From Asterias rubens (lineage: Eukaryota > Echinodermata > Asteroidea > Forcipulatida > Asteriidae), in assembly GCF_902459465.1 (NCBI RefSeq), contig NC_047082.1:4898001-4962000 (forward strand): DNA of 64,000 nt, given 5' to 3'. How positions within the stretch are numbered: position 1 is the first letter of the stretch; each line of letters opens with the position of its first letter. A program made the translations under genes and the position numbers. Below are positions 23,238-34,393 of the stretch, piece after piece. A model generated the notes under the pieces. The model had not been told where the DNA came from. It was given only the letters and a program-made list of their open reading frames with translations, and did not search any database.

Positions 23238-23467
23238 ACCCTTGTTGGACGAATTTGTGTGCTTTCGGATAGGAATAAAAGACTTCTAGCTAGAAGTCTT
23301 TTATTATTTTAGTGAGAAATTACCTCTCTCAAAAACTACGTTTCATCAGAGGGAGTCGTTTCCCGCAATGTTTTATACTACCAATAGCTCCACAATGCTC
23401 TTTACCAAGTCAGTCTTTGAGTTAATATTTGTTTTGAGTAATTATCAAATGTGTACCTTCCCTTTAA
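23238..23467 (-). mobile_element. MITE-B, half to the right of the LINE insertion
   Basis: Resumes at ACCCTTG, holds the CTTCTAGCTAGAAG palindrome and ends TGTACCTTCCCTTTAA. Confidence 0.8.
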
Positions 23468-24844
23468 AGGTTTTTAGTAATTGTTGTCATCATTTAATTG
23501 GTACACTTAAAAAATATAATACATTACTACATTGCGTGGAAATTAGCATAACAAATGTTGCTCCTCTCAATACATTTCAGAGACTCGATTTAATTTTTCA
23601 GAGCTAAAAGTGTCTGAAACTTTTCACTGCTGACTGTACGATGTAACAATATTCCATTACCCCATACACTATCTGTATTCTTAACAATGGAAGGGATTGC
23701 TTACCGATGTCAAAGGTTAAAATTATCTTTAATTTCCTTTGGAGTATTTTGATATGGATTTGAAGAGTAGATTGACCCCTTATTTACATAATTAAGTTTA
23801 AGGTGCCACTCATGATGTAATATTAGATTTAAGTTGATTTAGGAACCTATAATTATGTTTTTTTAAGGAGCATTAATGTGTTCTTACCATACATGGCCAC
23901 CTGTTTGATTCATTTTTAAGTGCTGCATTTTCATGAAGCAAATAAGAAAGAAAGAATGATGGTGTAACGTGAATGAGCAGGATACCAGCCACTAATGTAC
24001 ATTGCACAGCATTCTGGCAGGTCACCAGTGTAGGCCTGCAAGCTTTTATACAAAAGCATCAATATCTACCATAATATAGTAGAATACCCAACGATTTTGA
24101 CGAAAGTATGGTGTTCCTTCAAAAATAATGACATCTGAAAGAAATATCGTTTTGGTAATGTTGAATTCCCACTGCTTATTAGTGATGTATGGGTAAAATG
24201 TTTTATTATCATAATTATAATGTGATTATGCAGATTTTGGTTTTTTTCTGACTGTGAATAAACGATTGTAAATGTTTTAAACATTTTGTGTCCATATTGA
24301 GTTATCATTTGTAAATCTGTTTTAAATTTTACATTTTCTGACCTTTAAGACCGATTCACACAAACGATTAATTATGTCATGATTGTATGGGCTTTTAATG
24401 TGGGCAGACCCACCGTCCATGGGCCCTGAAGTTCACACTCACCTTTTCAAATTGCATAGTATTTTACACTTTATTAAAGAAAATAAGTATATAAAAAATA
24501 AACTCTTCAGCTAAAGTGAAATGGAGGGTATTGGAAGTTATTTAACACCAGTGTTTATGTTTGGTTCAAAGGGTTGGACTGTCTTGAGTTGGTGAATCCG
24601 GTGTGATTCTCTAAGCTTGTGGTGTGTGTCATCACCCTTGCGAAGCTTATGTGTAATTGTGTGGTTTAAAACTTTATATTTGTAAATAAAGGTAAAATAA
24701 TGGATGAATAATGAATTACGTGTTGTATGATTAACTATTTTGTAAATATTGCTTTAAATAAAAAAAATTACTGTTGGCGCCCCATAGAGTCGCGACCCCG
24801 AAACTATGGTTATGACGTCACTTGGAAAAGTTTGTGCGTATAAG
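23468..24844. other. AT-rich, no gene recognised
   Basis: No domain-bearing frame and no internal repeat match found. Confidence 0.4.
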
Positions 24845-24992
24845 CCACTTAGGAATGTCAGCTGCGCATGTCTGTTACTGCTGGCAATGGGGTTCGTCTA
24901 TCTCCCATAACCTTTTGACAATACCCGCTTGGAGAATGATAAAATCCGTTGTTAGCAGTAACAGACATGCGCAGCTGACATTCCGAAGTGCT
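24845..24992. repeat. 37-base inverted repeat
   Basis: Arms AATGTCAGCTGCGCATGTCT (within 24845-24883) and AGACATGCGCAGCTGACATT (within 24954-24992) pair almost perfectly across a spacer of about 70 bases. Probably a small MITE. Confidence 0.7.
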
Positions 24993-25078
24993 CTGCATTC
25001 GTTCCAAAACCTGTTCTCGTTAGCACATTTTGACGGCGAGCGCGCACTGCACTGTGTATGCTACGTGTTGTTTTATTA

Positions 25079-25326
25079 GGTGCGTTCGTTTAGCTTCCCT
25101 GGGTCGACCCCGGTCTGCCCCGGTACGTTCGAATAGCTTTGAAAGGGGCTCACCTGGGTCAGCCCCCCAGTGCCCTGCTTGTGGAGTGGGTCACTTGGGG
25201 GTGACCTGAGATGCATGCCGTCACCACGAGAGAGCGAGTGTGATCGTTCGATTAGCTCTTGTCCGCCGGGGCTCACCCGAGTGAGCACTGCGGGGGTCGA
25301 CCCAGGGAAGCTAAAGGAACGCACCC
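25079..25326. mobile_element. GC-rich MITE with about 33 bp inverted ends
   Basis: The ends GGTGCGTTCGTTTAGCTTCC and GGAAGCTAAAGGAACGCACC pair, extended by GGGTCGACCC on each side. The 163-codon minus frame across it is spurious. Confidence 0.75.
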
Positions 25327-25618
25327 ATAGTAAGTTTGAGCATATGCTTCGGGACCTCTCACACGAGAATGGGATTTGAATCAAGTCTACAGTGTAACTC
25401 AGGCAACTTTTATTCAAGCAACTTGTTGAACTCGTCGACTGCTGTGCAAAAGGTCGAGAGGTCATAATTGTAGCTGCTCCGGCAAACATTAGGCTGGTAA
25501 GATAAAACGGTAGCGTGTAACTCCCTAATACATCTTTGACGGTTCCTGAAAAAAAGTCAGATGTCACAATTACATAAAATAATGATCGTAGTAATCTCTG
25601 GTGACATTATGTCAAGTG

Positions 25619-26880
25619 ATAGTTTGAGTTTCGGTCAATGAACTATCATGCGGATTTTTATCTTTGAAAAAAGGATAATAATCCATTGCGGGATTTTCTT
25701 TTAAAGGGAAGGTACACGTTTGGTAATTCAGTAATTGCAAATTAACTTCAAAACTGATTTGGTAACGAGCATTTGGAGAGCTGTTGATGGTATAAAACAT
25801 TCTGAAGTATCATCGATTTTGAGAAAGAGGTAATTTCTCACTAAAATAATAAAAGACTTCTAGCTAGAAGTCTTTTATTCCTATCTGAAAGCACACAATG
25901 ACAAGGGTGTTGTTTCTGTCATAGTTTTCTCGCAACTCCGATGACCAATTGAGCTCAAATTTTCACAGGCTTGTTATTTTATGCTTATGGTGGGATACAG
26001 CAAGTAAGAAAACTGGTCTTTGACAATTACCAAAGGTGTACCTTCCCTTTAAAGGGTTTGGGTACATTTCGTACGTCACAAAGCCAAAAGTCGTCCTCTA
26101 CACCTTTATTCAGCCGAGACTCAGGACCCAACCCATAGCCAACCGCTATACTACACATTGTCCATAGTGAAAGCTGTAAAAACCATCAATCTCTTGTTAA
26201 GCCATCTTTCCTTGTTATGTTCAGACTGGGTTGTACTTCCTGGTTCGTTGTCAAAACGTCATTATAACAACTTTGGGTCTGGCCCAAGTCCAAAACCAAT
26301 CCTCGAGTCTGGTTGAAAGTTGTTCACGCGACACTCTCTGAACTCTGACCTACCTACATAGTTCCCGAGTCAGTCTCTCTTAAAGGCAGTGGACACTATT
26401 GGTAATTACTCAAAATAATTCATAGCACAAAACCTTACTTGGTAACGAGTAATGGAGAGCTGTTGACAGTATAAAACATTGTGAGTAAAGGCTCCCTCTG
26501 AAGTAACGTAGTTTCCGAGAAAAAAAGAGTTTGATTTCGAGACCTCAGAATTAGATTTTGAGGCCCTCGAAATCAAGCAACTGAAAGCACACAACTTCGT
26601 GTGACAAGTGTATTTTTTCTTCCATATTATCTCGCAACTTCGACGACCAGTAATGAGCTCAAATTTTCACAGGTTTGTCATTTTATGCATATGTTGAGAT
26701 GTGAGAAGACTGGTCTTTGACAATAACCAATAGTGTCCAGTGTCTTTAACGTTTAACGGCTATTTCCCCTAAGAATCCAGGTCACTTTAACAGCGTATCA
26801 GGAAGAAAAACAAACTTTAATGCGGGTACCATCTGTTCAATATAATATGATCTACAGATAGGCTTGCTCACTCATCTATA
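25619..26880 (+). repeat. FReD-upstream module, copy 2 (attached to FReD gene 1)
   Basis: Counterpart of 17201-18465, with MITE-B at 25701-26055 and MITE-A at 26380-26749. It runs directly into the 5' end of the gene at 26943. Confidence 0.85.
26380..26749 (+). mobile_element. MITE-A copy upstream of FReD gene 1
   Basis: Ends TTAAAGGCAGTGGACAC and GTGTCCAGTGTCTTTAA. It lies about 190 bp upstream of the start codon and could contribute to the promoter region. Confidence 0.85.
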
Positions 26881-26942
26881 CATTTCTACTCTATTTAGCA
26901 ACGAAAGAAGTCGTGTTTTGTAGTCGCAGTTAATTGAGCAAC
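26881..26942 (+). promoter_or_regulatory. probable proximal promoter/5' leader of FReD gene 1
   Basis: CTCTATTTAGCAACGAAAG is conserved with the broken third copy (40230-40255), up to the start codon. CTATTTAG is a weak TATA-like word about 45 bases before the ATG. The assignment rests on position and conservation only. Confidence 0.35.
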
Positions 26943-29900
26943 ATGGGGTTGTTTATACGTTCGCTCTTGGTCGTTTTGATCGTGAAAGCTCAAGTTGAAC
27001 TACAAGTTGAAGCTTCCAGACATCAGAGAACGGTTTCATGTAATGTAGATACAAATGGTAAGGTAGACGAGTTAAGGCTTATTGTAGAAAACTACCTAGT
27101 CATTCTTGAAGATGAACTCAGAAACACACAAGACCAGGTGAAAGAGCTCAAAGTAATAATGACTGATAATCATGAAACTGTTTCATCGGAGCTGGAGGAC
27201 ACAAGACGTACAATGGCTGCAATATCAACCAACCAAGAAACAGCCACCTCTGAGCAAGAGGAAACACGTCGAATGATTAGTGAGTTGCAGACTGCAGTTT
27301 CGACCAACCAACAAAAGGTAACTGTCGCACTAAGAAACACAACACTTCAGTTAAAAGACACAAGACGTGAAATGGGAGTCATTGGGCGACAGGTGGAAGA
27401 GCTCCCTGAGTCAGTATCTAGGTTGACGAATATCCATGGTAGGTTTTGTTTGCTCACAATCGTGGTTAAACCATAGAGGTAGAAATAGACACAAGCAGAC
27501 AACACTACCTCTTAAATATCCAAGACTTTGTTGAGGGGAGACTGTTGTACACAAAAGACCCCTAGCATTGGCGGCCACCTCTAATGTCAATCTATCAACG
27601 CGCGGTGACGCGCTGCGCATTACTCTCCGCCAAAGATGGCCCTTTATGGACCTCAGTGGCGACATTTACGCAAGGGGTCTATTTAATCACCATTCGAAAC
27701 GTATTCGCCCCCCCCCCCACACCTGATCGTAAGCATTACACCTTAAACTGTCCATTATAAACATGCGTTCAAATTTACTCGTACACAAAAGTGCGACGAC
27801 AAGGCTGTTTTCACTCCGAGTGGTATCACTTTCGCTCTTTTGAGAGTGAAAGTCAATCTGTGTTACTCTTTTTGAGTGAAATTGGAACAAACTTCACTCT
27901 AAATTGAGTTGAAAGTACCCGTCTTTCACTCTAAAAAGAGTTTTTCGTCATATGGCTCTTTGCGAGAGTGGTATGGCGGACAAAAGGAGTGTCTTTTCAC
28001 TCTTTTACATTTAGAGAGTTCGTATGTTTTAAGGCACTGTACGCCTTCAGTAATTTGTCAAAGACCAGTGTTTTCACTTGGTGTAACTCGACAGTAAAAA
28101 AATAATGCATAAAATAACAAACCTGTGAAATTAGGGAGTCAAATAGTCGTCGAAGTTGCTTGAGAATAAAGAAAGAAAGAACACCCTTGTCGCACAAGTT
28201 GTGTGCTTTCAGACGCTTGATTTCGAGACCTCAGCTGAGGTCTCAAGGTCAATTCAAGTATTTAAGTTGGAAAATACTTCTTTCTCGAAAACTACGTTAC
28301 TTCAGAGGGAGCCGTTTCAATTCTTACACTGTTTTATACCATCAACAGCTCTCCATTGTTCATTACCAAGTAAGTTTTATGCTAACGATTATTTTGATTA
28401 GTTACCAATAGTGTCCAGTGCTTTTAAAGAGAGGGATATAGTAGATTCTTCTCATTTCAATCTTGTCCTGGTATTCTGTTGTCCATCTATACTAAAATCA
28501 TCATCTCGTTTTTTATATAAGGAGCCAGAGATTGTTCCGACGTGCTCGCAAGGGTTGAGGCACACAGTGGCGTTTACGCCGTAAAACCGGACTCCGGTAG
28601 GCCATTCAAGGTGTACTGTGATATGGAGACGGACGGCGGAGGCTGGACGGTAAGACAATGGCGGACCTCGATTCAAAATACACATTTTTTTGAAGTGTAA
28701 AGTCTAAAATGTTATGTGAACACAAAGCCATTCAAAATGATCTGCGTTAATTTTTCTTCGATAGGTTTTCCAGCGGCGTCAGGACGGCAGTGTAGATTTC
28801 TATTTGGACTTTGCCAACTACAGCTGGGGCTTTGGGAATCTAGAGGGAGAGTTTTGGCTCGGTAACGACAACTTGCACCGTCTGACTGCTCAGGGCGAGA
28901 ACGAACTCCGCGTAGATCTCACAAGCTTCCGGGATGAATCCGGATATGCCGTGTATGAATCGTTCAGCATCACCGATGTTAGCGACAACTACAGGCTGTC
29001 GTTGGGAAGTTATTCGGGAACCGCAGGTAAGATGCTTTAAGTGGATACTTCGTAGTAATACAGAAATATTGCAGGGTAATCTGTGTCCATCGTTGTGACC
29101 GATTGTTTTTGGTAGGTTTCAATGAAAGACAGAAAAGCAACATCGTGATTCAAATAGTTGAATAAGAAATCACTTCTTTCTCAAAAACTGCGTTCCTTCA
29201 GAGGGAGCCATTTCTCACGATGTTCACATCTCCCCATTGCTAGTTCAAGTAAGTTTCTAATTATCATTTTGTGTAGTAACCAAAAGTGTCTGGAGTGTCT
29301 TTAAAAGTGGAGGGGGAATTGTCTATGTTTTGTTCCTCAACTCCAGACGGAAGAGAAGGGGTGGAATTTTGCATCCCTTGTAGCCAAAACTAAGCGAAAA
29401 ATATGAAATTCAAGCTTGTTATAAAACAATTTATTGAATCGTAAAACCACACTTTAGAGGGGAAAATTTTAACAAATAAAGTTGCTTAAATTCGATAGCA
29501 ATTTTCGAACTATATTATTAAACTGTAACTTAAATAAAGAAAGCAAAATGCAGTTAAACAAATGAACCTGATTGTGAAACATTAACTTCACTTTTCCCAA
29601 TATCCCAGTTCCATTAATTGATAAATGTGTTTCTAATCCCACCTTATCGGCCTATGTTATGTTCGAAACAAATTAATGTTTAAAGTTACCTCCTGTCAAC
29701 ATCGCCTTTATTTACACGTATGACTATAATGGCTACGTGTGTTATCTTTCAGGAGACGTGTTATCATACCACAATAACCAGGCCTTTACGACCAAAGACC
29801 GAGACAACGATGACTGGAGTAGTGTTAACTGTGCCCAGGACCGCCACGGAGCCTGGTGGTACAATGCCTGCTACCAATCCAATTTGAACGGGAGATACTT

Positions 29901-30000
29901 CAATGAGACCACTACGAACAAAGAAGGAATTAGGTGGTGGGGCTTTTCGGGTTCCCGCTCACTCAAAACAACTGAGATGAAAATTAGAAGGAAAGTTTAG
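26943..30000 (+). CDS. FReD gene 1: secreted coiled-coil fibrinogen-related lectin, four exons
   Basis: Ficolin/FREP-like pattern-recognition protein, 377 residues. Exons 26943-27438, 28522-28649, 28765-29026 and 29753-30000 have GT..AG borders and compatible phases (1, 0, 1). The ATG at 26943 is chosen because the duplicate at 40290 starts identically; a frame opening 9 bases earlier does so at TTG. Exon 1: signal peptide ([16 protein letters not shown]), then an alpha-helical stalk with repeated [11 protein letters not shown]-like units, probably a coiled coil for oligomerisation. Exons 2-4: complete fibrinogen C-terminal domain of about 212 residues, with [28 protein letters not shown], the calcium loop DRDNDD and [13 protein letters not shown]. 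The His usual in CH.SNLNG of acetyl-binding ficolins is Tyr here. Intron 1 carries MITEs. Exons 3-4, intron 3 and the 3' flank are nearly duplicated in FReD gene 2. Confidence 0.9.
27556..27680. mobile_element. possible small MITE in FReD-1 intron 1
   Basis: AAAAGACCCCTAGCATTGG and CGCAAGGGGTCTATTT form imperfect inverted ends around a GC-rich core. Confidence 0.4.
27800..28020. repeat. cluster of short palindromes in FReD-1 intron 1
   Basis: At least four ACTC..GAGT palindromes follow each other, for example CTCTTTTGAGAG, ACTCTTTTTGAGT and ACTCTAAAAAGAGT. Origin unknown. Confidence 0.5.
28028..28427 (-). mobile_element. MITE-A copy in FReD-1 intron 1
   Basis: Begins TTAAGGCACTGTACGCC and ends GTGTCCAGTGCTTTTAA. 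It lies 95 bases before exon 2 and is absent from intron 1 of FReD gene 2. Confidence 0.8.
29150..29306 (-). mobile_element. MITE-A right-end fragment in FReD-1 intron 3
   Basis: Matches the end of MITE-A through GGAGTGTCTTTAA. The same fragment sits in intron 3 of gene 2 (59450-59583), so it predates the duplication. Confidence 0.7.
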
Positions 30001-30529
30001 TCCTTAATTAAGGTGGATACCATTATAACAAGGTACGCAGTAATAAACATCTCCTTATTAATCACCTAATCACTTCATCTTTTCTAGGTTTCTAGTAATT
30101 TTGAAAAAATAATAATTTTACCTGTACTTTGAAACCTAAAAATGTAAAACATGTTATACAACAGTTTATTGTGAATTAACTTTAAATGCAATGGATTAAA
30201 TGAGACAAGTATAAAAATCGTGACATCGAGATGCTAAAATATGCTAATAAGGAATGTCAGTTTAAACCCAAAACGACCAGTATACTTAGTATGTGAGACT
30301 TCCAAGTACAAACGCATTGCTTATAAAACTCTCAAGATACCCTTCTAAATAACCCGTTCTAAATCCGACTCGTATAATGAGAGTGGATGCTACATCTTCA
30401 CGAGTGTTTTTATAAGGAATGCGGTGGCTCGTTGAATCGATACAAAAATTTTGTCATGAAAGATCCGGTATTTTAAGTTGTTCACATAGAATTTAGATAT
30501 ACATGTATACGAAATTAAAAAGGGCTTAA

Positions 30530-30896
30530 AGATGCTTTGTCAGATTTTTTGCCCCAAACATTATAAAAACAATATTTTTTTGAGTGACTGGTATTTCAAT
30601 ATCATCACCCGCTCTAACGAAAAAAAGTTTAACTTTTACTTTCAATGGTCAGAAACCATGACAAAAATTTAAAATGTTTCTAATAAAACACATAAGAATT
30701 GGTCACGTGATATATTGTCGGGATCCCGACAAAAACTAATTTTGAGCACTTTATTTCACTGCTACTATTAATTGGCGGACTTTTTCGAGCATGGCTGAAA
30801 TGAAAGCTTGTAACTTTCTCGACCCCATCAAAATACCTATTGAATTTTAAATCAAAATTTGTGGGTCAAATCGGCCAAAAATCTGACATAGCATCT
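30530..30896. mobile_element. MITE-H with TTAA target duplication and paralogous empty site
   Basis: TTAA at 30526-30529 and 30897-30900. Ends AGATGCTTTGTCAGATTTTT and AAAAATCTGACATAGCATCT are inverted. The duplicate at 60801-60812 reads GGGCTTAATACG with a single TTAA, so the insertion is precise. A TTAA target fits piggyBac- or Kolobok-type transposases; which one mobilised it is unknown. Confidence 0.9.
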
Positions 30897-30928
30897 TTAA
30901 TACGGTTCCATACTAAATCGACGCCTTT

Positions 30929-31310
30929 TTAAAGGCAGTGATACTATTGGCAATTACTAAAAATAGTTATTAGCCTGAAACCTTACTTGGTAACGAGTAA
31001 TGGGGAGAGGTTGATAGTGTAACACATTGTGAGAAACGGCTCCCTCTGAAGTGACGTAGTTTTTAAGAAAGAAGTAATTTTCCACGAATTTGATTTCGAA
31101 ACCTCAGAGCTAGATTTTGAGGTCTCGAAATCAAGTATCTGAAAGCACACAACTTAGGGTGACAAGGGTATTTTTCTTTCATAGCTATCTCGCAATTTGT
31201 ACGACCAAGTTCAAATTTTCACAGGTTTGTAATTGTATGCATTATGTTTAGATACTCCAAGTGAGAAGACATGGTCCTTGACAATTACCAATAGTGTCCA
31301 GTGTCTTTAA
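30929..31310 (+). mobile_element. MITE-A downstream of FReD gene 1
   Basis: TTAAAGGCAGTGATACTATT to GTGTCCAGTGTCTTTAA. It is shared with 60836-61201, where the right tip is deleted. Confidence 0.85.
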
Positions 31311-32132
31311 CCACAACGTCTCATTTCCTATTGTTCTATTGGGTTGCCCCTCTTGCAAAATGCTTTGTAAGCAAATGGCGGTTTGGTAGAAAAATCGGTT
31401 ATTCTCTTAGTAGGCCTAATAAGACTAATATTAACTGCAATGGATATGTCCAGGGTTAATAAATGCTCAGATTTAATCTATGACGGAAGTATAATCTATG
31501 AATGAAATCTAAAATAAAAAACTCTGTAACATGTGATCGGACTTGAGGTATTTTCTAATTTCCTGTACTCAAAATCTTTCAGATTGGATTCACTGGCAAC
31601 CCCAATGTGATGAAACTTTCACAGATTGGTTATTTTGCTAAATGGATTTTGAACTTCAGGCTGTATTGTTTTTTTTTTTTCTGAAGACATCGTGCAGTTC
31701 TCACAACCCAAATCTTCCTGCGTTCGAGCAAGAATGTCCTGAAATCTTCACCTGATACACTCTCATTATGAGTTATCACTCTGCGATTGTTATAATTTAT
31801 GAAACTTCTCCATTTAAACGACGTGCACTTTAGCCGGAAAGTGTGTGGCGAACATTTGTGGCGGGGAAATTCCTTCTAGCTGAGAAAAAAAAGTCCCTTT
31901 AAATCGTTTCTTCTTCGGTTTCTAAAGATTATTTGGCCGATTTTTATGATTCAAAATTTGCTTTCACGCAAACACTGTTTTCTAATAAGCTACTTCGTTA
32001 TAGTTTAAACAAGAATCTACAATTCCCTATAGTACAGAAAGCAGAGAAAGAAAAAAGGATCAGAGACAACACCTGACTGTGTGAAAACCTACAATGTCGC
32101 TCTATCTCATCATGAAGTATACTTGAAGTTTT
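31311..32132. other. 3' flank of FReD gene 1, no further gene
   Basis: Partly homologous to the flank of gene 2. A T tract lies at about 31670-31681. No coding sequence recognised. Confidence 0.4.
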
Positions 32133-32310
32133 ACCCTTTTACACTGATGTGTGTTAGCACACTATACGCAGTAGCCTACTTTACCGAGCTCTGTTGAACA
32201 AAAAGTCAGACATATTACTCGGGTGGGATTCTAACCCACTTGCAATTCGAGAGCAGTGTTTAAACCAACTAGACCACCGAGACTACCCGGTAGCTAGAGG
32301 CAGTTCGAAC
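32133..32310 (-). mobile_element. tRNA-derived SINE, best-preserved head
   Basis: Minus strand: GTCTCGGTGGTCTAGTTGG resembles the tRNA A box region and GGGTTAGAATCCCACCC the B box, followed by the SINE body ending ACACATCAGTGTAAAAGGGT. Confidence 0.8.
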
Positions 32311-32996
32311 ACTACGTTTTGGCAGCGGGTACGATTTAAGATAATGTTAATCAAATGTGCATTGGGGGGTATAATGTCCCGATGCAAATTTAACAGCTCT
32401 TAAATGACTGTATACATTTTATAAGCGATTTGCGTAATATGCTCCGGTGCCCAAAAGAACACAAGGTAGATTAAAGAAAAGGGATGATAGACAAGCCCAC
32501 AATGCCGATCCACTACTAACTTAAAGCGATTTGCGTAAAGATAAAAAGATAAACATTATTTTGAGAAAATGTAAAACTTGTTTAATTTCCATATATGCAT
32601 TCTCGAGTGTCCTAAGTCGACCCTCGTCTTAGGGTCATGTATCGATCCGATTTAATCACTCAAAGGGCTGTCTAGTCACAAAGTAATCAATTTATCTAAT
32701 CACCTAATACTTTATTTATTACCGATTTGTGTGTGTATGTTTGTGTCAAGGATAAAATGTAGCCGAATAAAATACTAGTTTTAGTTGCAACTGTAATTTA
32801 ATTCACATTTTCATCCGCGCTCTTAAGAAAATTGTCATTATGTCGATTCAAATCACAGTGTTGTTATGAGTGTAAGTTGCTACCACTCTAACCTGTCGAT
32901 TATTATCTTTTTTTTGGTAATTAATAAACAATGAGGCCGCGGCTTTTTAATTAATATTAATTCCATCGTTCCTAAATTAACTTGTTTAAACGACCT
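32311..32996. other. no gene recognised
   Basis: AT-rich, with no long frame or repeat match. Confidence 0.4.
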
Positions 32997-33128
32997 TTGT
33001 CGTTGTCATTGAATTGTGAAAATAGTGTTTTTCTGTTAGAAATTTTCACTGTCTCAGCTGAGAATTCTGGTGTATAAAGCTTACACACACTTAGGTGGCT
33101 GCATCCTGTGCAGTCATCCACCTAGTCC

Positions 33129-33677
33129 ATGGACATTGTTCGCCATCTGGGGACAATGGAGGTAAGTATCCTTTTCATTCTTTCTCTGCTTGCTAGACCA
33201 TTGTACTGTACTGACTCATCTGTGGTCAGCTTTGTTCCATCAGCATCAATTGTGTCTGGTGCTTGCATCCTGCCAAAGACACATCTAGGCCTCATCCACC
33301 ATCGAAGATATCTGAAATGCCCTGTTTCTTACTATGACAACTCCCCAGCCACTTTTCATTTGGAAATTGTGATTTTTGGTGACATTGCTGTAAATCCCGG
33401 CCCTGAAGGTGAAAATAACTCAAACTCAGCAGAAGCTAGTTCAAACTCTGCAAATTCCTACTCGCGGAACAAGCTTCTAAGTCTCCGCTATGCCCCATCC
33501 ACACGTGCTACAACTCTGCTGCCTTCCTGTATATTATCATTACAGAACCTTGGCCTTTTTGTAATCCCAGCACTGTTTACCGACCTACACATCGTGGTAA
33601 AAAAGCTGGTCGCCGTAGAACTGTTCATAAACCCCCTGTACCCGAAGTTACACTCCCTTCTGTTCCAGTACCAGTGA
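33129..33677 (+). pseudogene. LINE protein N-terminus with signal-like segment and 2A-like motif
   Basis: Residues 10-27 are hydrophobic like a signal peptide (EVSILFILSLLARPLYC). Residues 84-92 read GDIAVNPGP (33378-33404), close to the 2A ribosome-skipping consensus D-(V/I)-E-x-N-P-G-P but with Ala for Glu. The element then has a Ser/Asn-rich spacer. From about 33540 the true reading (a basic YRPTHRGKKAGRRRT linker) continues in another frame, so the last third of this frame is not original protein. Confidence 0.65.
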
Positions 33678-34393
33678 CTACAGCCAAATCTCAACTCAGC
33701 CTTTGTGTTCTAAACACACAGTCCATCTGTAACAAGTATGACGATTTTGCTGATTTTGTTCTGCAAAAAGATCTGGACCTTGTTGCCGTTTCAGAAACAT
33801 GGCTGAGACCAGACGACAACTTAACATGTCGTCAATGTACGCCTGCTGGCTACTACTTTCATCACATCCCAAGACCTCACAAGACTGGTGGAGGAGTTGC
33901 AATACTGTACAGATCTACTTTATCTGTCTCTGTGAAAAGTAATGACGTCCAGTACACAACTTTTGAATCTCTTCATGCTGAAGTTTCCGGAAACTCTAAA
34001 TCTGTTCGACTTGTCATTGTATACAGACCTGAAAGGGATTCAAACGGCCAACATGTGACTTTCTCAAGTTTTCTAAGGGAGTTTGAGAATTTGATTTTGG
34101 AATATCTGCTTCATCCATCGGAAATCATTATCACCGGCGACTTTAACATTCATGTTGATGACGTCCACAACACCAATGCAAACCAGTTTAAGCATCTACT
34201 TCAAGCTTTTGGTCTTACCCAGCATATCAAGGAGCCAACTCATCGTCTCGGTCATTGCTTGGATCTTGTCATAACTCGTGAAATCTCCCCACCAATTGCC
34301 TCAAACTTTATTATTCTACCTGGATTATCTGACCATTATGCAGTCATGTGTAACTTGAGTCTGTGCAAGCCCAAAGTCCAACCGTCACTATAA
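33674..34393 (+). pseudogene. LINE apurinic-like endonuclease domain
   Basis: 239-codon frame with the APE/EEP motifs in order: LNTQSICNK, VSETWL (catalytic Glu), VIVYRP, ITGDFNIH (Asp/Asn), LDLVIT and GLSDHYAV (catalytic Asp-His). It would nick target DNA for reverse transcription. The domain itself looks complete, but a shift near 34380 cuts it from the RT part. Confidence 0.85.

Larger units (their letters stand above)
28765..31665 (+). repeat. FReD 3' block, copy 1
   Basis: Exon 3, intron 3, exon 4 and about 1.6 kb of flank match 59045-61545. Homology begins abruptly at the exon 3 acceptor, and intron 2 is unrelated. Copy 1 alone carries the MITE-H insertion at 30530. Similarity reappears at 31777-31860 against 63893-63975. 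Confidence 0.85.

Noticed and set aside
25076-25567. 163-codon minus frame
   Set aside because: Lies across a GC-rich MITE with inverted ends; composition-driven and without recognisable protein features.
26934-26942. Upstream start for FReD gene 1
   Set aside because: The frame opens there at TTG, not ATG; the conserved ATG at 26943 is also the start in the broken copy at 40290.
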